Shown in pieces: positions 28,054-35,904 of a stretch of 64,000 bases of DNA. The notes beneath the pieces were generated by a model, which worked only from the letters and a program-made list of their open reading frames with translations, did not search any database and was not told where the DNA came from. Position 1 is the first letter of the stretch, and every line of letters starts with the position of its first letter. Source of the stretch: Sphingobacterium daejeonense (GTDB taxonomy: Bacteria; Bacteroidota; Bacteroidia; Sphingobacteriales; Sphingobacteriaceae); assembly GCF_901472535.1 (NCBI RefSeq), contig NZ_LR590470.1:682001-746000 (forward strand). The letters are read 5' to 3'. The position numbers and the translations under genes are program-made.

Positions 28054-30414
28054 TTACTCATCCCGCAAACTATCCACAGGATTTGCCATTGCTGCTTTGA
28101 TGGATTGATAGCTGACTGTCAACAAAGTCACTAAAATGGCTCCCACTCCTGCGAATAGGAATATCTCCCAATTAATGGATATCCTATATGAATAATCTTC
28201 CAGGAATTTATTCATTGTCCAATAAGCAATTGGGAAAGATATAAAACAAGAAATTACTATCAAGACAATAAATTCTATTGACAGCATTCTAGTAACGGTA
28301 AAGACTGAAGCACCCAAAACTTTGCGAATTCCAATTTCTTTAGTTCGACTTTCTGCCATAAATGCCGCTAAACCAAATAGGCCAAGACATGAGATAAAAA
28401 TGGTAAGACCTGCAAATAAGTTGGCAAGTTTACCGGTCTTTTGAGTCTCTGCAAATTTCTTAGCATAAGCTTCATCTACAAATTTATAATTGAAAGGATA
28501 ATCAGGATTGTATTTTTTAAAGACTTTTTCCGCTTTTACCAACGCCTCCTCAGTACTTAAATTCGGGTTAAATCGTATATGGGTATTGTTCAACCAACCA
28601 CTTGCACCTTCAATTACTAACAGTTTTACAGGCTCAAAAGGCGATTCTTGAATAAAATCTTTGATAACTCCAATTATCTGAAACTTTCTGCCTCCATCAT
28701 CGAAGTATTTCCCAATAGGATCATTAAACTTCATCCTTGCGGCGGCGGTTTCATTGATAATTGCCGCGGTTGAATCTGTCGGGAATTTACTCAAATCAAA
28801 ATCCCTTCCAGCAAGTAATTCAAATCCCGCTGTTTCAACAACTCTATCATCTCCGGTTTGACGATTGAACTGAATTACTTCATTTGGATCTTTGCCTTCC
28901 CATTGAATTCCACTCCAACCACTCCATCTTTCCGTAATAGGTGACATCATACGACTTACTGATAGTGCAATGTTTTGCTCCAACAACTCTTGTTTGATCA
29001 ATTTGGAATTCTTTTCGATTTCTCCAACCTCATGTACATAAATTAAATTTTCCTTTTCGAATCCAAAATCCCTGTCCTGAGCATGTTTTATCTGTTTTTG
29101 GATAACAATGGTGCTGACAATCAGTATAATGGCAATACTAAATTGAGACACAACAAGTACTTTTCTGGGATTGATCTTTTGATTTATATTATGAAATCTA
29201 CCTTTCAGTACCTTAATCGGATTAAATGAGGATAAAAAGAAAGCTGGATAAATTCCTGCCAAAAAGCTGGTCAGTAAAATGAAGCCAACAAATAAAAACC
29301 AGAAACCAATTTCTTGCGTAGGGATTTTAAATTTAAATCCAACCAAGTCATTAAAACTAGGAAGTGTCAAAGAAACTATTAATACTGCCAATATACCAGA
29401 TATAATGGCTAAGATTAAAGATTCTGATAAGAATTGAAAGATAAGAGATTTCTTTTGTGCACCAACTACTTTCCTTATTCCTACCTCTTTGGCTCTCTTC
29501 TCACTTTGAGCCGTGCTTAGGTTCATAAAGTTTATACATGCGATGAGCAGAATTAGGACAGCAACGACAATAAAAATATGGACCATATCTATTCTCCCAC
29601 CTGTCACCACACCATTTTCATATTTGTTGTATAAATAAAGATCTCCGTAAGGTTTTAAAAAGGCTTCGGTTTCATTATCCGAATGACGAGGCATAATATC
29701 AACCATCTGTTTTTGAATCTTATTCAAATTGGCATTTTTGTCCAATTCGACATATAGATCAACGGAACTGTTATTCCAATAATTATCAGAATATCCAAGC
29801 TTTTCCATCAGAGTCCAAGGCATATAATATTCATATCCTTTGAAAATATGGTTAGGCTCTCCAACTTTGATAACAGCACTTACATTCAATAAATTTGTGC
29901 TGTCAATTCTAATGGTTTTTCCCACCGCATCTGATGTTCCAAAAAGATTTTTGGCCAGATCTTCCGTAAGAACAATATTTTGAGGGCCTTTTAAAGCATC
30001 ATCTCTGTTTCCGGCCAGAAGCTCAAACTCAAACATATTTAAGAAAGCAGAATCAACAAAGGCACCTATACCTGCAGGCACTTTTTTGTTGCCTAAGTCA
30101 AACAAATAACCATTTGTCCCACTTAATCTTGTCACATCCTTTGCTTCAGAAATATCAGATTTAAGAACTTCAGCCAATGGTTTTGGTGATGAAAACCAAA
30201 CCACAGTCTTATTGTCTGCTTCTCCTTTAGAACCTACAACATAAAGTTGTTCTGCCTTTGGGAAATTCTTATTGAAGCCTAATTGAAAATTCACCCACAG
30301 CATAATCAACATCGCCGCCGCCATACCGATCGCCAAACCTACAATATTAATCGCTGTAAAACCTTTGTTCTTCTTAAGATTACGAAAGGCTATCTTGAAA
30401 TAATTTTTGATCAT
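28054..30414 (-). CDS. FtsX/MacB-type ABC permease P10, intact
   Basis: 786 residues in one frame, starting MIKNYFKIAFRNLKKNKGFTA. Helix 1 near 20-40, then NFQLGFNKNFPKAEQLYVV; ACINFMNLSTAQSEKRAKEVGIRKVVGAQ in the middle; SRTKEIGIRKVLGAS near residue 685; YWTMNKFLEDYSYRISINWEIF and NPVDSLRDE at the end. It is the permease nearest to the adaptor and ATPase 2 genes and is likely cotranscribed with them from the promoter at 32967, which makes it the best candidate for the original partner of the tripartite system. Predicted 8 helices and two large periplasmic domains, as in P5-P7. Confidence 0.92.
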   Translation of the reverse strand: MIKNYFKIAFRNLKKNKGFTAINIVGLAIGMAAAMLIMLWVNFQLGFNKNFPKAEQLYVVGSKGEADNKTVVWFSSPKPLAEVLKSDISEAKDVTRLSGTNGYLFDLGNKKVPAGIGAFVDSAFLNMFEFELLAGNRDDALKGPQNIVLTEDLAKNLFGTSDAVGKTIRIDSTNLLNVSAVIKVGEPNHIFKGYEYYMPWTLMEKLGYSDNYWNNSSVDLYVELDKNANLNKIQKQMVDIMPRHSDNETEAFLKPYGDLYLYNKYENGVVTGGRIDMVHIFIVVAVLILLIACINFMNLSTAQSEKRAKEVGIRKVVGAQKKSLIFQFLSESLILAIISGILAVLIVSLTLPSFNDLVGFKFKIPTQEIGFWFLFVGFILLTSFLAGIYPAFFLSSFNPIKVLKGRFHNINQKINPRKVLVVSQFSIAIILIVSTIVIQKQIKHAQDRDFGFEKENLIYVHEVGEIEKNSKLIKQELLEQNIALSVSRMMSPITERWSGWSGIQWEGKDPNEVIQFNRQTGDDRVVETAGFELLAGRDFDLSKFPTDSTAAIINETAAARMKFNDPIGKYFDDGGRKFQIIGVIKDFIQESPFEPVKLLVIEGASGWLNNTHIRFNPNLSTEEALVKAEKVFKKYNPDYPFNYKFVDEAYAKKFAETQKTGKLANLFAGLTIFISCLGLFGLAAFMAESRTKEIGIRKVLGASVFTVTRMLSIEFIVLIVISCFISFPIAYWTMNKFLEDYSYRISINWEIFLFAGVGAILVTLLTVSYQSIKAAMANPVDSLRDE

Positions 30415-30424
30415 AATTTTGTTA

Positions 30425-30706
30425 TTACAGGCTTAAAAAGATGTTTGACAACCTAGAAATCACTATAATTTGTGTTTTCGTGGTTTTGGCTTTTATAATT
30501 GATTCCGTGATTTCAATAACTGTTTTTTTATTGCATTCGGTTATTGAAACATAAGAATTAGGGATTTCTTCATTCGTATTTGCAGCATACCAAATCCCTG
30601 AAACAGGATAATTCTTGGTAAAACTGAACTGATAATTCAGGGATACTAAAGTTAGAAGAGTTATTCCTAATCCTATTGTCAATTTGATGTTGCTGTTAAT
30701 CTTCAT
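30425..30706 (-). CDS. Small membrane protein or permease N-terminal remnant
   Basis: 93 residues: MKINSNIKLTIGLGITLLTL, one helix at about 8-25, then LNYQFSFTKNYPVSGIWYAA, resembling the NYELSFDKNHP segment that follows helix 1 in the neighbouring permeases. The rest (NSYVSITECNKKTVIEI) has no recognisable motif. It lies 10 bp before P10 and on the same strand. It may be a leftover 5' end of an eleventh permease or a small accessory protein. Low certainty. Confidence 0.4.
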   Translation of the reverse strand: MKINSNIKLTIGLGITLLTLVSLNYQFSFTKNYPVSGIWYAANTNEEIPNSYVSITECNKKTVIEITESIIKAKTTKTQIIVISRLSNIFLSL

Positions 30707-30740
30707 TATTTTGATATTTAACTTTGAAATAATAGAGGAG

Positions 30741-30890
30741 GAACGCCCTTCGGCTCCTGGTTTCGACTACGCTCAACCAACACAACCAACGCAGGGACCG
30801 CCCTTCGGCTCCTGGTTTCGGCTCCTGGTTTCGACTACGCTCAACCAACGCAACCAACACAGGGACCGCCCTTCGGCTCCGCTCAGGGAC
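30741..30890. repeat. REP-like palindromes behind ATPase 2
   Basis: Three or more copies of CGCCCTTCGGCTCCTGG / TTTCGACTACGCTCAACCAACG in alternating order, ending 9 bp past the ATPase 2 stop codon. It is the largest cluster of this palindrome family in the window. Confidence 0.7.
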
Positions 30891-30898
30891 CGATTACA

Positions 30899-31578
30899 CT
30901 ATAAAGCAGTTGCGGTTTCCAGGATTACCTGTCCATCCAGCATACGGATTACTCTGTCTGAGAATTTGGCATCATGTTCGGAGTGGGTAACCATTACGAT
31001 GGTTGTGCCAGCTTCATTGAGTTCGGTTAGCAATTGCATAACTTCATTACCATTGCTAGAGTCCAAATTACCTGTAGGCTCATCGGCAAGGATCAATTTC
31101 GGATTGTTTACTACAGCACGTGCTACGGCTACGCGCTGTTGCTGACCTCCGGAAAGCTGTTGTGGAAAGTGATTTCGACGATGCATGATCTGTACCTTTT
31201 CCAAGACCTCTTCGACGCGGCGTTTGCGTTCTGCAGCTGGCACATTGGTGTAGACAATGGCAGTTCTACATTTTCAAATACGGTTAGCTCATCGATAAGG
31301 TTAAAGCTTTGGAATACGAAGCCGATATTGTGCTTGCGAAGATCTGAACGTTTGTTTTCTTTGAAATGTGCTACTTCTATGTTATTAAAAAGATAACTAC
31401 CTTCATCCAAGTCGTCCAATAGACCGATGATATTCAGAAGGGTTGACTTTCCACATCCTGACGGCCCCATTACAGCGACAAACTCGCCTTCCTTAACGTG
31501 GATATTTACATCGTTCAAGGCCACGGTCTCTACCTCTTCGGTACGGTAGAATTTTTGAAGATTGGTTATTTTTATCAT
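30899..31578 (-). CDS. ABC transporter ATPase, MacB/LolD class (ATPase 2, one frameshift)
   Basis: About 226 residues after correction. N-terminal part: MIKITNLQKFYRTEEVETVAL, Walker A GPSGCGKST, Q-loop FQSFNLIDELTVFEN. A base is lost near 31257-31261 (frame then VYTNVPAAERKRRVEEVL). C-terminal part: LSGGQQQRVAVARA, Walker B KLILADEPTGNLDS, H-loop THS. Class and role as for ATPase 1: it powers FtsX-type permeases. It lies between the adaptor gene and P10, the usual ATPase-permease-adaptor arrangement of MacAB-like efflux pumps. Confidence 0.9.
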
Positions 31579-31680
31579 GGTGTTTCTTTGTTTTAAATTA
31601 ATGATTTCAGTTTATCATAATGGTTAGTTTTAAAAACCGCCATTTTCGTTTTCTCCAACAGCGGTTAATAGACTTCTACT

Positions 31681-32935
31681 CTATTTTTTGATGCTCAATT
31701 CCTGAATCTTATCGTATGTTTCATAGCTTGAAACTACGACCTTGTCTCCAGGTTGTAATCCATTTAGTACTTCATAATATTCTGGGTTTTGCCTTCCCAA
31801 CTGGATATCTGTACGGTAGGCAACATTTCCACTCTTATCTAGTTTAAAGATCCAATTGCCTGCAGTTTGTTGATAGAAACCTCCTTTTGCTAATAAGATA
31901 GCTTTTGTTTCATCACTCAATGCCAATCGAATTGTTAATGTCTGACCACGACGAATTCCTTGAGGAACTTCATTCAAAAATTCCATATCTACTTGGAATC
32001 TTCCGTCTTTCACTTGGGTATATACTTTCTTAATTTTTAACTCATAAACCTTGTTGCCAATAGTGAACTGACCTTTAAGGTCTGGGAAGATACGGTTGAT
32101 ATAATGTTCATCAATATCAGCACGCACTTTGAATCCTGTGAGTACGTCGATTTGACCTAGGCGCTCTCCAGCTGTTTTGTTCTGGCCGATTTCAGCATCA
32201 AAAGATGTTAATTGGCCATCTACAGGTGCTCTTAAAATCAAATCACCAACTTTTTTGGCGCATCAATTCCAATGCATTTTGAGTACGTTTATACGTTTCG
32301 CGGTCTTGGTTAAGTTTCTGACTATTTGAAATCTGATCTTGTTTTACGATCTGTTTAGTCAGACCTACACGTTCCTTTTGATAATTATAGTCATTTAATG
32401 ATTTCTCATATTCTTGAGATCCGATTGCTTTTTCAGCCAGTAGTTTCTTGTTCAGATTGTATACACGTTCAGCCTCTCTAAATGCAGACTCCACATCAGC
32501 CATTTGGTTTTTATTGCTGATTGTAGCTTGTTGGGCATTTGTTTGAGCAATTTGGTTTTGAGTTAAAAGGTTTAAGACCTGTGTCTCTTGTTGTACCAAT
32601 GTCAATTCTAAATCTGTGTTCGAAAGTCGCATTATTGGATCACCCTTATGTAGATGTGCCCCGTCCTCAACAAATTTTTCCTCAACGCGTCCTCCAACTG
32701 AAGCATCTAAATATATACTGCTGATTGGTAATACGGTGCCATTAATAGGAATGAATTCTTGAAAAGTATCTTCTTTAACCTCAAAAATCGAAATACGTTC
32801 AGCATCAACGTTCAGTTTACTGTTTCCGCTGGTGTAATAATAACTAGCTCCAATCAAGGCTACGATGCCTGCAATTCCGGCTACAGTTAGTATTCTTTTT
32901 GTATTCCACGTTTTTTGTTTAATCGGTCTGTCCAT
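31681..32935 (-). CDS. HlyD/MacA-type periplasmic adaptor (one frameshift)
   Basis: About 417 residues after correction. An uncleaved N-terminal helix at about 15-32 anchors it in the inner membrane. A lipoyl-like half motif (VGGRVEEKFVEDGAHLHKGD) is followed by a coiled-coil hairpin rich in Q, N and K (about residues 110-220), then LRAPVDGQLTSFDAEIGQN as the second lipoyl half and beta-barrel domains to the end. The frame shifts in an A run near 32254-32259 (extra A), between ELMRQK and VGDLILRAP. It should bridge the permeases to the TolC protein encoded divergently at 33222. Only one adaptor gene serves the ten-permease block, so sharing is implied. Confidence 0.9.
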
Positions 32936-32966
32936 GTAATTCTATATGAAATTTGATAAAAGCATA

Positions 32967-32981
32967 TACAAGGTTGTGCCA
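32967..32981 (-). promoter_or_regulatory. Sigma-54-like promoter E1, upstream of adaptor gene
   Basis: Minus strand TGGCACAACCTTGTA. The TGGCAC -24 box is the best of the set, but GG and GT are 9 rather than 10 bases apart; one missing base here would restore the consensus. It lies 32 bp before the adaptor start codon and 53 bp from the dyads at 33035-33071. Confidence 0.55.
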
Positions 32982-33034
32982 AAGTTTTAATATAATGAAT
33001 ATCAGTGTTTTAGTTAACAATGAGGGTTTGGGAC

Positions 33035-33071
33035 TGTTCGAAAGCGAACAGTAAATGTGCGGAGGTGGACA
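33035..33071. promoter_or_regulatory. Paired dyad operator E1 (adaptor side)
   Basis: TGTTCGAAAGCGAACA (33035-33050, arms TGTTCG/CGAACA) and TGTGCGGAGGTGGACA (33056-33071), 21 bp apart. By distance they serve the minus-strand promoter at 32967. Confidence 0.72.
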
Positions 33072-33091
33072 ATTTGATTTTCTTTTTTTGG

Positions 33092-33129
33092 TGTTCATAA
33101 GTGAACACTTGGATGTTCGGCTTCGAACA
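33092..33129. promoter_or_regulatory. Paired dyad operator E2 (tolC side)
   Basis: TGTTCATAAGTGAACA (33092-33107) and TGTTCGGCTTCGAACA (33114-33129), both with full 6-bp inverted arms, 22 bp apart. These are the two cleanest copies and lie 52 bp before the plus-strand promoter at 33182. Confidence 0.75.
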
Positions 33130-33181
33130 GGTCGTGAGGCCTTTAATTGTTAATGTGTTGAGATTCAAAATTTTAATTATT

Positions 33182-33197
33182 TGGCACAGCCTATGGA
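33182..33197 (+). promoter_or_regulatory. Sigma-54-like promoter E2, upstream of tolC
   Basis: TGGCACAGCCTATGGA: a good -24 TGGCAC, but the expected -12 position reads ATGGA instead of TTGCA. It lies 24 bp before the start codon at 33222. Supported mainly by its fixed distance to the dyads and its similarity to promoter E1 (TTTGGCACA-CC shared). Confidence 0.5.
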
Positions 33198-33221
33198 ATG
33201 CAGTATGAAATTTAGTTTTAA

Positions 33222-34529
33222 ATGAAAAGAGATTTACTATTTGTAATCATATTTGTTTGTTGTTTAGTTAGCACGGCAAAAGGACAGGGAGATTCCTTGT
33301 CCTTAGCCGATTGCGTTAAACAAGCAATCCAAAACAACCCTACTTTGAGGCGAGATGAATTAGTCGTCGACCGATCTGACCTTGCTTTTAAACAAGCGAA
33401 ATACGACCGTTTACCAACATTGAATGCCAATATCAGTCATGATATCTCGCAGGGTAGGACCATCAATCCGACAACCAATCAATATATAGATCAGAACAAT
33501 AGCTCAGGGCGTCAATCCCTGGGCTTAAATGTTCCGATTTTCAATGGTTTTTATATCATCCATAACATCCGAATGAAATCGAACGCTTTGGACGCAGGTA
33601 AATTGGAATATGAAGGTTATGTAAATGACTTGAAATTGGATGTAATTACAGCATACGTCAAGGTTCTGACAGCAAAAGACATGTTGACCCAAACCGAGGG
33701 TCAATTATCGGTGACTAAGGAACAGCTGCACAGAAATGAAGTTTTAAATCGTGAAGGTGCAGCAAATCCTGGTGATCTATATGATATTAAAGGCCAATAT
33801 AGCAGTGACCTGAATGCTGTAGAACTGACAAGACAAAGTTTGAACAATGCAAGGGTTGAGTTAGCTGGCCTGATGAACGTGGATGTTCAAAGTTTGGGTG
33901 AGCTTGAACAGATTGATATACCTTCGGAAATATCTATAAAATCATCGGAAGAATTGTTTCAAGAATCTTTGACAGCATTGCCACAATTTAAAGCGATGGA
34001 TTATAGAATCAAAGAGATGGAAGAGGGAATTAAGGTTGCCAAATCTAATTATTGGCCAAGTCTATCCTTGAGTGGTGGGATGAGTTCCAATTACAGTAAG
34101 GAAGGTGGAGCGATTTTTAATCAAATCAAAAACAATTTGAGCAAAGGTGTTGGTTTAACTTTGAGCATTCCAATCTTCAATCAATTCAAGAATCGCACTC
34201 AGGTTCGGTTAGCTGAAGTTAATTTAAATGAGGTTAATTTCACCAAAGATATTATGAGGAATGAATTGCGGATGAAAACTGCTCAAGCTGTTTTCGATTT
34301 AGATATCACACAGAAAAATGTGGTCAATCTGCGTGATCAGGAGTTAAGTTATGCAGAATCATTTCGGATTGCTACGGTACATTTTGAGGCAGGAAACAGC
34401 AACTCTGTAATCTATTTAACTGCTAAGAATAAATTGGATGCCACCCGTAGTCAATTAATCATAAAGCAATACGAGTGGTTGATGCAAAAATATATGAATG
34501 ATTATTATTCGGGATCTTTAGATTTATAG
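33222..34529 (+). CDS. TolC-type outer-membrane efflux protein
   Basis: 435 residues with a cleavable signal peptide (MKRDLLFVIIFVCCLVSTAKG) and the two-repeat TolC/OEP layout: SLADCVKQAIQNNPTLRRDEL opens repeat 1, and long helical stretches with A, Q, N and L-rich heptads follow; FKAMDYRIKEMEEGIKVAKSNYWPSLSLSGG opens repeat 2. The family forms trimeric outer-membrane channels with periplasmic alpha-barrels. It is divergent from the HlyD adaptor gene, completing a MacAB-TolC-like export path. It is the first gene of an operon with the regulator (15 bp gap) and kinase. Intact and of normal length. Confidence 0.92.
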   Translation: MKRDLLFVIIFVCCLVSTAKGQGDSLSLADCVKQAIQNNPTLRRDELVVDRSDLAFKQAKYDRLPTLNANISHDISQGRTINPTTNQYIDQNNSSGRQSLGLNVPIFNGFYIIHNIRMKSNALDAGKLEYEGYVNDLKLDVITAYVKVLTAKDMLTQTEGQLSVTKEQLHRNEVLNREGAANPGDLYDIKGQYSSDLNAVELTRQSLNNARVELAGLMNVDVQSLGELEQIDIPSEISIKSSEELFQESLTALPQFKAMDYRIKEMEEGIKVAKSNYWPSLSLSGGMSSNYSKEGGAIFNQIKNNLSKGVGLTLSIPIFNQFKNRTQVRLAEVNLNEVNFTKDIMRNELRMKTAQAVFDLDITQKNVVNLRDQELSYAESFRIATVHFEAGNSNSVIYLTAKNKLDATRSQLIIKQYEWLMQKYMNDYYSGSLDL

Positions 34530-34544
34530 TTAACTTAGCTAACA

Positions 34545-35901
34545 ATGAAGAAAGCAACCATTTTAGTTGTTGATGATGATCAAGACTTGTTAACCGCCAC
34601 ACGCATATTACTAAGACCTAATGTCAAAGAAGTAATCGTAGAACACAACCCTGAAAGGTTAATAAATATTCTGGAGAAAAATCCAGTTGATATTGTTATG
34701 CTTGACATGAACTATAAAAGCGCTATCAACACGGGGAATGAGGGGTTGTTTTGGCTTTCAAAAATTAAGTCACAATTTCCTAAAGTGAATGTTGTTATGA
34801 TTACTGCATATGGTGCTGTAGACTTAGCTGTAAAATCGCTGAAACAAGGAGCTTCTGATTTTATAGTCAAACCTTGGCAAAATGAGCAGCTTATTAATAC
34901 GCTGACTGGAATTTATCAAGAAAGTAGACCAAATCAAAAAGAAAAAGTCGCTGTAAATACGAGAGATCAGCATGGGATTATCGGTAATTCTCCCATTATG
35001 GAAGATTTACAATATAAGCTGGACAAAGTTGCACCTACCGAAGCTAATATATTAATTTTAGGAGAAAATGGAACTGGTAAGGATTTAATAGCAAATGCGA
35101 TCCATCAACGGTCATTAAGGTCCAAGGAATCTTTTGTTAAAGTTGATGTAGGCTCTTTGACGGAGACGCTTTTTGAAAGTGAGCTATTTGGGTATAAAAA
35201 AAGGGGCTTTTACTGATGCTAGGGAAGATAGAAAGGGGAGATTTGAGAATGCAGATGCAGGGACCTTATTTTTGGACGAGATCGGAAATATTAGCTTGCA
35301 GCAACAAGCTAAGTTATTAAGTGTTTTGCAAAATAGAGCTGTAGTTCCTTTGGGATCAAGTCAGGCTATTCCCGTTGATATTCGCTTAATTTCTGCAACC
35401 AATGTTCCCTTGAAAGTATTGGCTGATGAAAGCCGGTTTAGAAAAGATTTGATTTATAGGATCAATACTTTGGAGATTCAGGTTCCACCATTGCGTGAAA
35501 GGGGTGAAGATATTCCTTTATTGGCCGATCATTTTTTGAAATTCTACAGTGCTAAATATCATAAAAATATTGCTGGATTTGAATCTGATGCGGTTAATAA
35601 GCTGAAAGGATATCATTTTCCAGGGAATGTACGCGAGTTGCAATATAGTATCGAGCGTGCCGTGATCATGTCTGACCAGCAAAGTATTCGTGCTGATGAT
35701 ATCTTATTTTCACCCATTGAACAACAAATGGAAGAAAAGCCATTGATTGCAGATTTTTCTTCTCATAATTTGGAAGAAATGGAACGAAAAGCAATTAAAT
35801 CAGCTATTGATCGATATAATGGGAATATCAGTAAGGCCGCTAAAGAATTAGGGCTAACTCGTGCGGCATTGTACAGAAGACTAGAAAAATATAATCTCTA
35901 A
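34545..35901 (+). CDS. NtrC-type sigma-54 response regulator (one frameshift)
   Basis: About 451 residues after correction. Receiver domain at residues 1-120 with acidic pocket VDDDQD (10-12), phosphoacceptor Asp54 in VMLDMNYK and Lys in FIVKPW. AAA+ domain with Walker A GENGTGKD near residue 173, the sigma-54 contact loop as GAFTDA (usual GAFTGA), Walker B TLFLDEIGN and arginine-finger region LIYRINTLEIQVPPLRER. C-terminal Fis-type helix-turn-helix ISKAAKELGLTRAALYRRL. The shift lies in an A7 run at about 35197-35203, one A too many. It is the likely binder of the six dyad pairs in the block. The kinase gene starts 3 bp after its stop. Confidence 0.93.
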
Positions 35902-35904
35902 TCT

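Noticed and set aside
8783..30890. Palindromic spacer repeats as insertion-sequence ends
   Set aside because: No transposase frame or target-site duplication was seen anywhere in the window; the elements are short and always at gene ends.
5182..35210. Homopolymer shifts in permease and regulator genes as phase-variation switches
   Set aside because: The runs are short (6-7 bases), and similar shifts occur in rpoB, rpoC and tuf, where switching would be lethal.
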